A DNA stretch of 64,000 nucleotides from the NCBI GenBank assembly GCA_965221455.1, contig OZ244890.1, forward strand, positions 1,922,001 through 1,986,000, in the 5' to 3' direction. Position 1 is the stretch's first letter; the number at the start of each line of letters is the position of its first letter. This DNA comes from SMWN01 sp965221455. Lineage in GTDB: Bacteria; Pseudomonadota; Gammaproteobacteria; Eutrophobiales; Eutrophobiaceae. The translations under genes were made by a program, and so were the position numbers. The notes under the pieces were generated by a model. It made no database searches, was not told where the DNA came from, and was given only the letters and a program-made list of their open reading frames with translations. This document shows, piece by piece, positions 26,142 to 35,075 of this stretch.

Positions 26142-27815
26142 TCAGAACAGACCGGAAATATTCCCGTCATCATCAATGTCGATACGTTCTGCTGCGGGGA
26201 CTTTGGGCAGGCCGGGCATGGTCATCATGTTACCGGCAATGGCAACGATAAAGCCGGCACCGTTGGCTAAACGCACTTCGCTGATATGTACGTTGTGTCC
26301 TGTGGGCGCACCGATGGCTGTTGGATCGATCGAGAACGACATCTGTGTTTTGGCCATGCAAATCGGGTATGAGCCGTAGTCTTTGTTCCAGTCGGCAAGT
26401 TGTTTTTTGACTTTTGCATCGGCTGAAATGCTAGCGGCACCGTAGACTTTGGTCGCAATCTTTTCGATCTTGTCCCATAAGGCATCGCTGTCTGCATAGG
26501 CTAACTTATGTGTTCCCGGATGATTATCGACGATATCGGCAACGACCCTGGCGAGTTTTTCGGCACCTGCACTGCCATCTGCCCAATGTTTGGAAACCAC
26601 TGCGTTAACACCCAGTGACTCACAGCGTTTCATTAACATGTCCACTTCGGCATCCGTGTCCAGCGTGAAATGATTCAGACAAACAACGCAAGGCAGGCCG
26701 TAGACTTCAGTAATATTTTTAATATGGCGTTCCATATTCACCATGCCTTTATCCAGTGCATCAAGATTTTCATGATTCAGTGCATCTTTGGCAACACCGC
26801 CGTGGTATTTCATCGCACGAATGGTCGCAACCAGAACAACCGCCGCCGGATTCAGTCCTGCCATGCGCGATTTGATGTTGATAAATTTTTCGGCACCCAA
26901 GTCAGCACCGAATCCACCTTCTGTTACCACGTAGTCGGCGAGTTTTAATCCGGTTTTGGTTGCGGTGACGGTATTGCAACCGTGGGCGATATTGGCAAAA
27001 GGGCCGCCATGAATCATGGCGAGATTATTTTCCAGGGTTTGCACGAGGTTTGGATTAATTGCATCTTTTAATAACGCAGCCATCGCGCCTTGCGCGTTCA
27101 GGTCGCTTGCGAATACAGGTGTTTTGTTATCACTTTTATAGCCTATGAGGATTTTCCCAAGGCGTTCTTTCAAATCTGCACGGCTGGTCGCCAGACAAAG
27201 AATCGCCATAATTTCCGAAGCCACCACAATATCAAATCCATCTTCGCGCAAGTAGCCATTGGCGGGACCGCCCTGGCCGATGGTGATTTTACGCAGGGCG
27301 CGATCATTCATATCAACGACACGTTTCCACTGGATGCGACGTGGATCGATGCCAAGTGCATTGCCGTGGTGAATGTGGTTATCGACCATTGCCGCTAACA
27401 AGGCGTGAGCGACTCCAATGGCATGAAAATCTCCGGTAAAGTGAAGATTGATATCTTCCATGGGTACGACCTGGGAGTAACCGCCGCCTGCGGCACCGCC
27501 TTTCATACCAAAGCAGGGTCCGAGAGAAGGTTCACGGAGGCAGATCATGGCTTTTTTTCCGATACGATTCAATGCGTCACCCAGACCGACTGTCGTTGTC
27601 GTTTTACCTTCGCCCGCCGGTGTCGGACTGACAGCTGTGACCAGGATGAGTTTGCCATCCTCCCGGTCTTTCAGGCTTTCAATATAATTCAGGGATAATT
27701 TCGCCTTGTAATGACCGTAAGGTTCCAGATGTTCACTGGCAATGCCATATTGGTCTTTGGCTAAATCAACGATACGTTTTTTGTTTGCTTTTTGTGCGAT
27801 TTCTATATCCGACAT
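26142..27815 (-). CDS. fhs: Formate-tetrahydrofolate ligase
   Basis: Fhs makes 10-formyl-THF from formate, ATP and THF, feeding C1 units into purine and fMet synthesis. The 557-aa protein has the P-loop TPAGEGKTT at 65-73 and the family segments E-P-S-L-G-P-C-F-G-M-K-G-G-A-A-G-G-G, F-T-G-D-F-H-A-I, N-I-A-H-G-C-N-T and F-G-A-D-L-G-A-E-K-F. The ATG follows GGGGGAG. Transcription converges on the tracrRNA gene about 120 bases downstream. Confidence 0.97.
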   Translation of the reverse strand: MSDIEIAQKANKKRIVDLAKDQYGIASEHLEPYGHYKAKLSLNYIESLKDREDGKLILVTAVSPTPAGEGKTTTTVGLGDALNRIGKKAMICLREPSLGPCFGMKGGAAGGGYSQVVPMEDINLHFTGDFHAIGVAHALLAAMVDNHIHHGNALGIDPRRIQWKRVVDMNDRALRKITIGQGGPANGYLREDGFDIVVASEIMAILCLATSRADLKERLGKILIGYKSDNKTPVFASDLNAQGAMAALLKDAINPNLVQTLENNLAMIHGGPFANIAHGCNTVTATKTGLKLADYVVTEGGFGADLGAEKFINIKSRMAGLNPAAVVLVATIRAMKYHGGVAKDALNHENLDALDKGMVNMERHIKNITEVYGLPCVVCLNHFTLDTDAEVDMLMKRCESLGVNAVVSKHWADGSAGAEKLARVVADIVDNHPGTHKLAYADSDALWDKIEKIATKVYGAASISADAKVKKQLADWNKDYGSYPICMAKTQMSFSIDPTAIGAPTGHNVHISEVRLANGAGFIVAIAGNMMTMPGLPKVPAAERIDIDDDGNISGLF

Positions 27816-28078
27816 GCTGGTTCTCCCCCAGATAGTTACCGGTTAAAATTCTTATACAGGATAATAATTTACAGAACTGTTGCGATAGTTTTTTATAATA
27901 ATCAGGTGGTAGATATTGCCTACGAACGCGGTATTTTAGCGTTTTGTGAAGAAATTCCCTAATGATCTTTTATGGAAACACCTTGATCGACTATGCCGCC
28001 CAATCGATTTTTTGACGGTTTGAAATACATTAGTTATCAAGCCCGGGATTGTTAAAACCTGAAAAAATCCTGGTCAAG

Positions 28079-28951
28079 TTAAGTCAGACTTCGTGTTGGG
28101 TGGTTTGGCAGGGACATGATTCCTGTGCAGATGATAAGAATTGCGCCGATGAGTGTCAGTATGTCGGGTGTTTCGGACCAGAGTATCCACCCATATAGAG
28201 CTGCGAACAGAATTGTGTTGTAACTGTAGGGGCTCACTTTTGCAGCGGGGGCAAGACTGTAACCATATGTTAAAAAGAGTTGTCCGAGTGTTGCTGTCAA
28301 CCCGGCAAACATCATTGCCACTAATGGTTTCAAATCGGGTGTTTGCCAGTACCGAAACATCGGGACGGCGGAAATCAGCGTTGTTGTTAAGCTGAAGTAA
28401 AAAACAATGCGATGAGTCGGCTCTGTTTTTGACAACTTTCGAATGGTTACCATTGCTATCGCTGCGAATACAGCGGAAATCAAACCGACCAGGGCAGCCG
28501 CTGAAAAAATTCCCAAGCCTGGTTTTAGGATCAGACAAATACCTGAAAAGCCGATAATGATAGCCAATATAATTTTTCGTGTGGCCTTTTCGCCTAGCCA
28601 CATCATGGCGATGATCACCGTGAAGATGGGTGAGCTGAAATTGAGTAATACGGCTTCCGCCAGTGGCAGGTGAGCAATGGCGTAAAAGAAACAATACATT
28701 GCTGTCAGGCCGGTGACAGATCGAGTGATATGTGCCGGTAGGCGATTTGTTTTCAGGCTGCTGAATCCTTTTCGAAAGATCCAGGGTAAAAGAAATAAAA
28801 GTCCAAAAATATTTCTTAAAAACACCAATATTTCACTGGGAAGTGAAGCGGAAGCGTAACGCACAGCGGCCCCCATTGATGCGAACATCAGAGCTGCAAG
28901 AGTGACTGCGAAGGCTGCACGAGGTAGAGTGTGTGAGTTGTTTAAAGTCAT
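28079..28951 (-). CDS. EamA/DMT-family transporter
   Basis: The protein is about 290 aa with ten predicted membrane segments in two EamA-like halves (repeat 1 about residues 10-140, repeat 2 about 150-285). It has the R-N-I-F-G-L-L-F-L-L-P-W and A-E-A-V-L-L-N-F-S-S-P-I-F motifs common in drug/metabolite exporters. The frame is open to 29032, but the Met at 28951 (MTLNNSHTLPRA) begins just before the first membrane helix. Substrate is unknown. It stands alone, with intergenic gaps on both sides. Confidence 0.8.
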   Translation of the reverse strand: MTLNNSHTLPRAAFAVTLAALMFASMGAAVRYASASLPSEILVFLRNIFGLLFLLPWIFRKGFSSLKTNRLPAHITRSVTGLTAMYCFFYAIAHLPLAEAVLLNFSSPIFTVIIAMMWLGEKATRKIILAIIIGFSGICLILKPGLGIFSAAALVGLISAVFAAIAMVTIRKLSKTEPTHRIVFYFSLTTTLISAVPMFRYWQTPDLKPLVAMMFAGLTATLGQLFLTYGYSLAPAAKVSPYSYNTILFAALYGWILWSETPDILTLIGAILIICTGIMSLPNHPTRSLT

Positions 28952-29285
28952 TTTCAAGATCACCAGGTGCAAAAGGTCAAACACAAAAAAGTGTGGCATT
29001 CTACATGATTGATGTCTGAAAACATCCTGCACTCAAGATGTCGTTTAGAAGTCGTTCTGAATAATCGCCGAAATTAATCGCTCCGAGATGGAGAATAATA
29101 CCTATATCTGATAGCATCGCTGGCGGAATGTGGAACGAAAAGCGGGGCTCATTAAGCATCATAATGGTTCAAGGCAATTCAGACGAATTGATAGTCGTTT
29201 CACCCCCCTGTCTATCTGTAACGCCGACCAATTTTAATGATGGTATTAAAAACATGGCATGCCCGCTGACAGTCACGTAAGCAGA
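28952..29285. other. Intergenic region between transporter and pyrG
   Basis: These 334 bases hold the divergent promoters of the transporter and pyrG. I see no gene. An inverted repeat TTTTAAT-gatggt-ATTAAAA lies at 29232-29251, about 35 bases before pyrG; it may be an operator or a leader hairpin. Confidence 0.4.
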
Positions 29286-30971
29286 ATGACCAAGTTTATT
29301 TTTGTTACTGGCGGCGTTGTCTCTTCTCTGGGGAAGGGCATCGCTTCTGCATCACTGGGGGCAGTTCTTGAAGCTCGCGGTTTGGAAGTCACATTACTTA
29401 AGTTGGATCCATATATCAATGTTGATCCGGGCACCATGAGTCCGTTTCAACACGGTGAAGTGTATGTCACGGAAGATGGTGCGGAGACCGATCTTGATCT
29501 GGGACATTACGAACGTTTTGTGCGCACCACCATGGGCAAGCGCAATAATTACACGACGGGTCGAATCTATCTGAACGTTATTCAGCGGGAACGTCGAGGC
29601 GATTATCTCGGTAGTACGGTTCAGGTTATCCCGCATATCACTGATGAGATCAAGAAATGTGTTCTTGCCGGGGCGGACGATGCCCAGATTGCCATGGTTG
29701 AGATCGGCGGGACAGTCGGTGACATTGAGTCGCAACCTTTTTTGGAAGCTATTCGTCAATTGCGCATTGAATTAGGGGCGGAAAATACTTTATTCATGCA
29801 TCTGACATTGGTGCCCTATATTGCCGCCGTCGGTGAGGTTAAGACCAAACCTACACAACATTCAGTCAAGGAATTACGTTCCATTGGTGTTCAACCGGAT
29901 GTATTGTTATGTCGTACAGGGTCGCATCCGCTACCGGATAATGAGCGTAAAAAAGTCGCACTTTTTACCAATGTTGAGGAGTCCGCGATTATTTCGGGCG
30001 TGGATGTCGATAACATCTATAAGATTCCGAGAAGTTTGCATGAACAGGGGCTGGATGAAATCGTTGCGAAAAAATTACATCTTGACGTTCCTGAGGCGGA
30101 TCTTCGAGAGTGGGATACGGTTGTTGAGGCGATGGCTTTTCCTCAGGGCGAAGTCAATATTGCCATGGTGGGGAAATATATTGATCTTGCTGATTCATAT
30201 AAATCACTTTCTGAAGCACTCACTCATGCGGGCATGCATACTCGTCAGAATATCAGCATTACCTATGTAGACTCTGAAGACATTGAATCGAAGGGTCCCG
30301 GATGTTTGAGTGATGTTGACGCGATTCTGGTTCCCGGTGGTTTTGGCAGCAGGGGTATTGATGGAAAGATCCTGGCGGCAAAATATGCAAGAGAAAATAA
30401 TATTCCCTATCTGGGGATTTGTTTGGGCATGCAGCTCGCTGTTATTGAGTATGCGAGACATAAGCTCGGGCTTGAAGAGGCGAATAGTACGGAGTTTGTA
30501 GAAGAAACCAAGTACCCTGTGATCGCCTTGATAACCGAGTGGAAGGATCATAGTGGTAGTGTAGAACAACGTCATGAAGGGGCTGATTTAGGAGGCACCA
30601 TGCGCCTGGGTGGTCAGCAGTGTCGATTGCGTGATGGCAGTCGTGTTAGAGCATTGTATGGTAAGGAGGTTATCACTGAACGTCATCGGCATCGTTACGA
30701 ATTCAACAATAAGTATAAACAGCAGTTGGAAGAGGCCGGGATGCAATTTGCGGGTCTGTCGATGGATGGTAATTTGGTTGAAATTATTGAATTGGCGGAT
30801 CATCCATGGTTTATTGCTTGTCAGTTTCATCCTGAATTTACTTCCACACCCAGAGATGGTCACCCACTTTTTTCCGGTTTTATCGTGGCCGCATCCCACT
30901 GTCGTAATTTCCGAAATGAAGAAATGGTGGCACCAGGCCTTACTAAGGACGTTAGGAATGCATCTGTGTGA
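29286..30971 (+). CDS. pyrG: CTP synthase
   Basis: PyrG aminates UTP to CTP using glutamine. The 561-aa protein starts MTKFIFVTGGVVSSLGKG, the family N-terminus; the frame is open from 29259 but the extra nine residues are unlikely. The synthetase domain has L-D-P-Y-I-N-V-D-P-G-T-M-S-P and E-D-G-A-E-T-D-L-D-L-G-H-Y. The class I amidotransferase domain has G-I-C-L-G-M-Q with the nucleophilic Cys and the F-H-P-E-F-T-S-T-P His-Glu pair. Its end overlaps the kdsA start by 14 bases. Confidence 0.97.
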   Translation: MTKFIFVTGGVVSSLGKGIASASLGAVLEARGLEVTLLKLDPYINVDPGTMSPFQHGEVYVTEDGAETDLDLGHYERFVRTTMGKRNNYTTGRIYLNVIQRERRGDYLGSTVQVIPHITDEIKKCVLAGADDAQIAMVEIGGTVGDIESQPFLEAIRQLRIELGAENTLFMHLTLVPYIAAVGEVKTKPTQHSVKELRSIGVQPDVLLCRTGSHPLPDNERKKVALFTNVEESAIISGVDVDNIYKIPRSLHEQGLDEIVAKKLHLDVPEADLREWDTVVEAMAFPQGEVNIAMVGKYIDLADSYKSLSEALTHAGMHTRQNISITYVDSEDIESKGPGCLSDVDAILVPGGFGSRGIDGKILAAKYARENNIPYLGICLGMQLAVIEYARHKLGLEEANSTEFVEETKYPVIALITEWKDHSGSVEQRHEGADLGGTMRLGGQQCRLRDGSRVRALYGKEVITERHRHRYEFNNKYKQQLEEAGMQFAGLSMDGNLVEIIELADHPWFIACQFHPEFTSTPRDGHPLFSGFIVAASHCRNFRNEEMVAPGLTKDVRNASV

Positions 30972-31773
30972 TTTTGAAATTGGCGGCGATAAGCCTTTCT
31001 TTTTAATCGCAGGTCCATGCGTTGTCGAAAGCGAACAGATGGCCATCGATGTCGCGGCTTACTTGCAAGAGTTGACCACGGAGTTAGGTATTGCTTTCAT
31101 TTATAAATCTTCATATGACAAGGCCAACAGAAGCTCACAGGAATCCTATCGTGGTCCCGGTATTGACGAAGGTCTAAGGATATTAGCCCAGGTAAAATCA
31201 ACCTTGAAAGTGCCGATTTTGACTGACGTACATGAGGGTTCTCCCTTGCAAGAAATTGCGGCAGTGGTTGATGTTTTACAAACGCCGGCCTTTTTATGTC
31301 GGCAGACTGACTTTATTCAAGGGGTCGCAAAACAGGGCTTGCCGGTGAATATCAAAAAGGGTCAGTTTTTGGCGCCGTGGGATATGCAGCATGTTGTGAA
31401 TAAAGCGCGTGCAACAGGCAATGATCAGATCATGGTGTGTGAACGGGGCGCAAGTTTTGGCTACAATTATTTAGTCTCTGATATGCGTTCATTGGTGGTG
31501 ATGCGAGAGACAGGTTGCCCGGTTGTATTTGATGCCACGCATTCGGTGCAAATGCCTGGAGGACAGGGCGCGAAGTCTGGAGGGCAGCGTGAATTTATTC
31601 CGGCGCTGGCGCGAGCAGCCACTGCGGTGGGGATCGCAGGACTGTTTATGGAAACTCATCCAGATCCTGCAACTGCATTGAGCGATGGACCGAATTCCTG
31701 GCCTTTGGATCAAATGCGGGAATTACTGCAAGTATTAAAAAGTATTGATGAGCAAATAAAAGCGGGGGTTTGA
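30958..31773 (+). CDS. kdsA: 3-deoxy-D-manno-octulosonate 8-phosphate (KDO8P) synthase
   Basis: KdsA condenses PEP with arabinose 5-phosphate to KDO8P for LPS. The 271-aa protein begins MHLCDFEIGGDKPFFLIAGP and shows C-V-V-E-S-E, Y-K-S-S-Y-D-K-A-N-R-S-S, F-L-C-R-Q-T-D, N-I-K-K-G-Q-F and D-A-T-H-S-V-Q-M-P-G. The frame is open to 30610, but that part overlaps pyrG in another frame and is not KdsA-like, so the ATG at 30958 is used. KDO synthesis shows the cell makes LPS. Confidence 0.96.
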   Translation: MHLCDFEIGGDKPFFLIAGPCVVESEQMAIDVAAYLQELTTELGIAFIYKSSYDKANRSSQESYRGPGIDEGLRILAQVKSTLKVPILTDVHEGSPLQEIAAVVDVLQTPAFLCRQTDFIQGVAKQGLPVNIKKGQFLAPWDMQHVVNKARATGNDQIMVCERGASFGYNYLVSDMRSLVVMRETGCPVVFDATHSVQMPGGQGAKSGGQREFIPALARAATAVGIAGLFMETHPDPATALSDGPNSWPLDQMRELLQVLKSIDEQIKAGV

Positions 31774-31859
31774 GGTAAATATATATATGCATTTTCTGTT
31801 TTTATCAGGATGGAGAAACCCGAGAATTAATCGGTAAAAGATAAGTGAGATAAAGAGTT

Positions 31860-33143
31860 ATGCCTGCCATAGTTGAAATTATTGCAAGAGAAATATTGGA
31901 TTCACGAGGAAATCCGACCATAGAGGCAGAGGTCGTTACAGAAACGGGTGCAGTTGGCAGTGCCATGGTGCCATCAGGTGCATCCACAGGTATGCGCGAA
32001 GCAATCGAGTTGAAAGATGGCGATGAACATCGTTATCTTGGACGTGGTGTACTCAAGGCTGTCGAGAATATTCACTCAACGATCAGTTCTGCTGTTGTTG
32101 GAATGGAGGTAAGCGATCAGGCAGGCGTTGATCAGGCCATGATTGATCTGGATGGTACTCCGAATAAGATTAATCTGGGTGCGAATGCGATCCTGGCCGT
32201 TTCAATGGCAACAGCACATGCCGCAGCTAATGCGAAGAATATACCACTATATGAATATTTGGGGGGAGGGGGTTCTTTTACGATGCCGGTCCCAATGATG
32301 AATATCATTAATGGCGGTGTGCACGCGGATAATAGTGTTGATATTCAGGAGTTCATGATTTTGCCAATCGGTGCATCCAGTATCAGAGAGGCTGTAAGGT
32401 ATGGCACGGAGATATTTCATGCACTTAAATCGGTACTTTCTGCAAAAGGCCTGGGTACAACAGTGGGTGATGAAGGTGGATTTGCACCGAATTTGTCTTC
32501 TAATGAAGCGGCACTTGAGATTATCCTTGAAGCCGTGGATAAGGCAGGGTTTGAAGCCGGTAAAGATATTTTACTGGGGCTTGATGTCGCAAGCTCGGAA
32601 TTGTATGAAAATGAAAAATATACTCTTGCCTCGGAGAATAGGGAGCTAAGCGCAGAAGAATTCATTGATTTTCTCACTCCCTGGTTTGATAAGTATCCAC
32701 TCATCACCATGGAAGATGGTATGGCTGAGGATGACTGGAATGGATGGCGTTTAATGACCGATAAGTTTGGTAAAAATGTTCAGTTGGTGGGCGACGATTT
32801 GTTTGTAACCAATGCGGAGATACTTAAGCAAGGCATCGACAGGAATATCGCCAATTCAATTTTGATCAAGGTAAACCAGATAGGAACACTAACGGAAACG
32901 ATTGCAGCTATCGATATGGCTAAATCAGCAGGTTACACCACAGTCATATCTCATCGTTCCGGTGAAACTGAAGATACCACGATTGCAGATTTGGCGGTCG
33001 CGACATCCGCAGGTCAAATCAAGACAGGTTCTCTTTCTCGTTCTGATCGTGTTGCAAAATATAATCGTTTGATGAAAATCGAGGATCAGTTAGGTGATCG
33101 TGCAAGTTATCCAGGTAAAGATATTTTCTGTAATCTGGTATAA
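31860..33143 (+). CDS. eno: Enolase
   Basis: Enolase interconverts 2-phosphoglycerate and PEP and is also part of the RNA degradosome in many gammaproteobacteria. The 427-aa protein has S-R-G-N-P-T-I-E-A-E-V, the S-G-A-S-T-G loop, V-G-D-E-G-G-F-A-P, the metal ligands in L-G-L-D-V-A-S-S-E and M-E-D-G-M-A-E-D-D, and the signature I-L-I-K-V-N-Q-I-G-T-L-T-E followed by S-H-R-S-G-E-T-E-D. It follows pyrG-kdsA, the usual gamma order. Confidence 0.98.
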   Translation: MPAIVEIIAREILDSRGNPTIEAEVVTETGAVGSAMVPSGASTGMREAIELKDGDEHRYLGRGVLKAVENIHSTISSAVVGMEVSDQAGVDQAMIDLDGTPNKINLGANAILAVSMATAHAAANAKNIPLYEYLGGGGSFTMPVPMMNIINGGVHADNSVDIQEFMILPIGASSIREAVRYGTEIFHALKSVLSAKGLGTTVGDEGGFAPNLSSNEAALEIILEAVDKAGFEAGKDILLGLDVASSELYENEKYTLASENRELSAEEFIDFLTPWFDKYPLITMEDGMAEDDWNGWRLMTDKFGKNVQLVGDDLFVTNAEILKQGIDRNIANSILIKVNQIGTLTETIAAIDMAKSAGYTTVISHRSGETEDTTIADLAVATSAGQIKTGSLSRSDRVAKYNRLMKIEDQLGDRASYPGKDIFCNLV

Positions 33144-33395
33144 CTTAAGTGATCAGTAATTAAGTTTGAGTAAAACGGCTTGTGTTGAAGATATTTGTAA
33201 TTGATGCACCATACAAATAAATGAATTGGGACGGAGTATCACAGATGTATGTGAGCCAGTATTTCGAGGGGTTGATAATTTGGAATGTCGATATTTTGGG
33301 TACAAGGCGTCGAATTTATGATCTAACCGGAGTTTTCTTAAGTATGAATTGGTTTTTGTGTTTATCTCTTCTCTACAGCCGTATATTGTAAAAAA

Positions 33396-33704
33396 ATGAA
33401 ACTTATTACGGTTATGCTTTTCGCCACATTCGTGGTATTGCAGTACAGGTTGTGGATTGGCAACGGTAGTTTGACCGAAGTGCATCATTTACGGAAAGAG
33501 AAAGAATCGATTATCAAGGAAAATGAATTATTGAAAGAACGTAATAATTCTTTGGCGGCTGAAGTTATGGATCTAAAACATGGACTGGATGCAATTGAAG
33601 AACGTGCTCGTAGTGAAATGGGTATGATTAAAAAAGACGAAACTTTTTACCAGCTGGTTGATATTAAAAGTTCAGGTGACGGCTATTCCAGACAAAAGGA
33701 ATAA
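33396..33704 (+). CDS. ftsB: Cell division protein FtsB
   Basis: FtsB is a small bitopic divisome protein that forms a complex with FtsL and FtsQ. The 102-aa product has one N-terminal membrane segment (about residues 3-19), then a heptad-rich coiled coil (about 28-65) and the E-E-R-A-R-S-E-M-G-M-I-K-K-D-E-T-F-Y motif conserved in FtsB. Position between eno and ispD is the standard gammaproteobacterial one. Confidence 0.93.
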   Translation: MKLITVMLFATFVVLQYRLWIGNGSLTEVHHLRKEKESIIKENELLKERNNSLAAEVMDLKHGLDAIEERARSEMGMIKKDETFYQLVDIKSSGDGYSRQKE

Positions 33705-33713
33705 TCCAGATAC

Positions 33714-34421
33714 ATGACAACTGATATCCGTTATTGGGCAGTCATTCCGGCTGCCGGTGTCGGCACACGGATGCAGGCTGATATTCCCAAGCAATATTTG
33801 AGCATTAATAACAAAACAATACTTGCACGCACTCTGGAGCTTTTTTGTTCACATCCAAGGATAGAAAGTGTCGTTGTTGCAATTTCCGACAAGGATAAAA
33901 TTTGGCCGACGCTTGATATAGGTTCACACCCAAAAATTATTGTGACCAGGGGAGGAGCGGAACGATGCCATTCTGTTTTGAACGGATTAAACGCGCTATT
34001 GGGAAAGGCTGACAGTAGCGATTGGATTTTGGTGCATGATGCAGTTCGACCTTGTTTGCGAAAAGAAGATATTGATTCTCTGATAGATGCATTAAATAGA
34101 CATGAAATCGGTGGCCTGTTGGGATTGCCCGTTAGAGATACGATGAAACGTGCGGATCAGTCATCTACAGTTCAGGAAACAGTGGAGCGCGAAGGTCTTT
34201 GGCACGCCTTAACACCACAAATGTTTCATTTCAGAACATTGATGGAATCTCTGCAAAAATCTTTATCCGAAGATTTTATTGTTACGGATGAAGCACAGGT
34301 AATTGAGTTGAATGGTCTTAAACCTCTGTTGGTCGAAGGGCATTCTGATAATATAAAAATTACGTGCAATCATGATTTGGCACTTGCCGAATTATATTTA
34401 TCTCGACAGGAGGAAGAGTAA
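33714..34421 (+). CDS. ispD: 2-C-methyl-D-erythritol 4-phosphate cytidylyltransferase
   Basis: IspD attaches CMP to MEP in the non-mevalonate isoprenoid pathway. The 235-aa protein has the nucleotide-binding P-A-A-G-V-G-T-R-M-Q-A-D-I-P-K-Q-Y motif, G-G-A-E-R-C-H-S-V-L-N-G-L and the H-D-A-V-R-P-C signature. The stop overlaps the ispF start by one base, and ftsB ends 9 bases upstream, so the three genes are one operon. Confidence 0.97.
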   Translation: MTTDIRYWAVIPAAGVGTRMQADIPKQYLSINNKTILARTLELFCSHPRIESVVVAISDKDKIWPTLDIGSHPKIIVTRGGAERCHSVLNGLNALLGKADSSDWILVHDAVRPCLRKEDIDSLIDALNRHEIGGLLGLPVRDTMKRADQSSTVQETVEREGLWHALTPQMFHFRTLMESLQKSLSEDFIVTDEAQVIELNGLKPLLVEGHSDNIKITCNHDLALAELYLSRQEEE

Positions 34422-34888
34422 TGCGAATTGGACATGGTTACGATGCCCACACTTTTGCAGACGGTTGTCCACTGATTCTTGGCGGTGTAACGATTCCTTA
34501 TGAAAAAGGGTTGTTAGCGCATTCGGATGGTGATGCAGTCATTCATGCGCTCTGTGATGCTCTACTTGGGGGAGCCGCGTTAGGGGATATTGGTAATTTC
34601 TTTCCAGACACTGCAAAGGAATTTAACAATATCGACAGCAGGGTATTGTTAAGGCAGGTAAAAGGATTGATTGATGGAGAAAAATTATCTCTTGTCAACG
34701 CAGATATTACGATACTCGCGGAAGCACCCAGGATGTCCCCTTACATACAGGATATGCGTGGAAATATCTCACAAGATGTAAAAACACATCTCGACAACAT
34801 CAATATCAAAGCAAGTACTACAGAAAAAATGGGCTTCGTGGGGCGTCAGGAAGGTATCGCAGTGTACGCTGTAGTATTGCTCAAATAG
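34421..34888 (+). CDS. ispF: 2-C-methyl-D-erythritol 2,4-cyclodiphosphate synthase
   Basis: IspF cyclises CDP-ME 2-phosphate. The 155-aa protein has the metal-binding G-H-G-Y-D-A-H start, L-L-A-H-S-D-G-D-A-V-I-H-A-L-C-D-A-L-L-G-G and the F-P-D-T motif. A GACAGGAGGAAGA ribosome-binding site inside ispD precedes the start. In many gammaproteobacteria truD and surE follow; here the rpf genes follow instead. Confidence 0.97.
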   Translation: MRIGHGYDAHTFADGCPLILGGVTIPYEKGLLAHSDGDAVIHALCDALLGGAALGDIGNFFPDTAKEFNNIDSRVLLRQVKGLIDGEKLSLVNADITILAEAPRMSPYIQDMRGNISQDVKTHLDNINIKASTTEKMGFVGRQEGIAVYAVVLLK

Positions 34889-34950
34889 TGCGAGTAGACA
34901 GCAAGTCCGAGGCATTAAACTCAGCTAAATTTTATTGTTTTTCATATACT

Positions 34951-35041
34951 TACCCCATTTGGGGTATTCAGTTTCGTGGTTTCTCCCTGTTAGACTAAAA
35001 CGAGGACGATTTAGTAATTGTCTGGTTTCCATCTCGTTTTA
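34951..35041. promoter_or_regulatory. Two inverted repeats in the rpfF upstream region
   Basis: TACCCCA-tt-TGGGGTA (34951-34966) is a compact 7-bp-arm palindrome of operator type. TAAAACGAG (34996-35004) and CTCGTTTTA (35033-35041) form a second pair 28 bases apart that ends about 35 bases before the rpfF ATG and could fold in the mRNA leader. Neither matches a regulator site I can name with confidence. Confidence 0.4.
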
Positions 35042-35075
35042 ACAGTACTTAAATTTTTTTAGAGGGTGAATAATC

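Noticed and set aside
30610..30957. N-terminal 116-residue extension of KdsA
   Set aside because: It overlaps pyrG in another frame and is not KdsA-like; the ATG at 30958 gives the family N-terminus.
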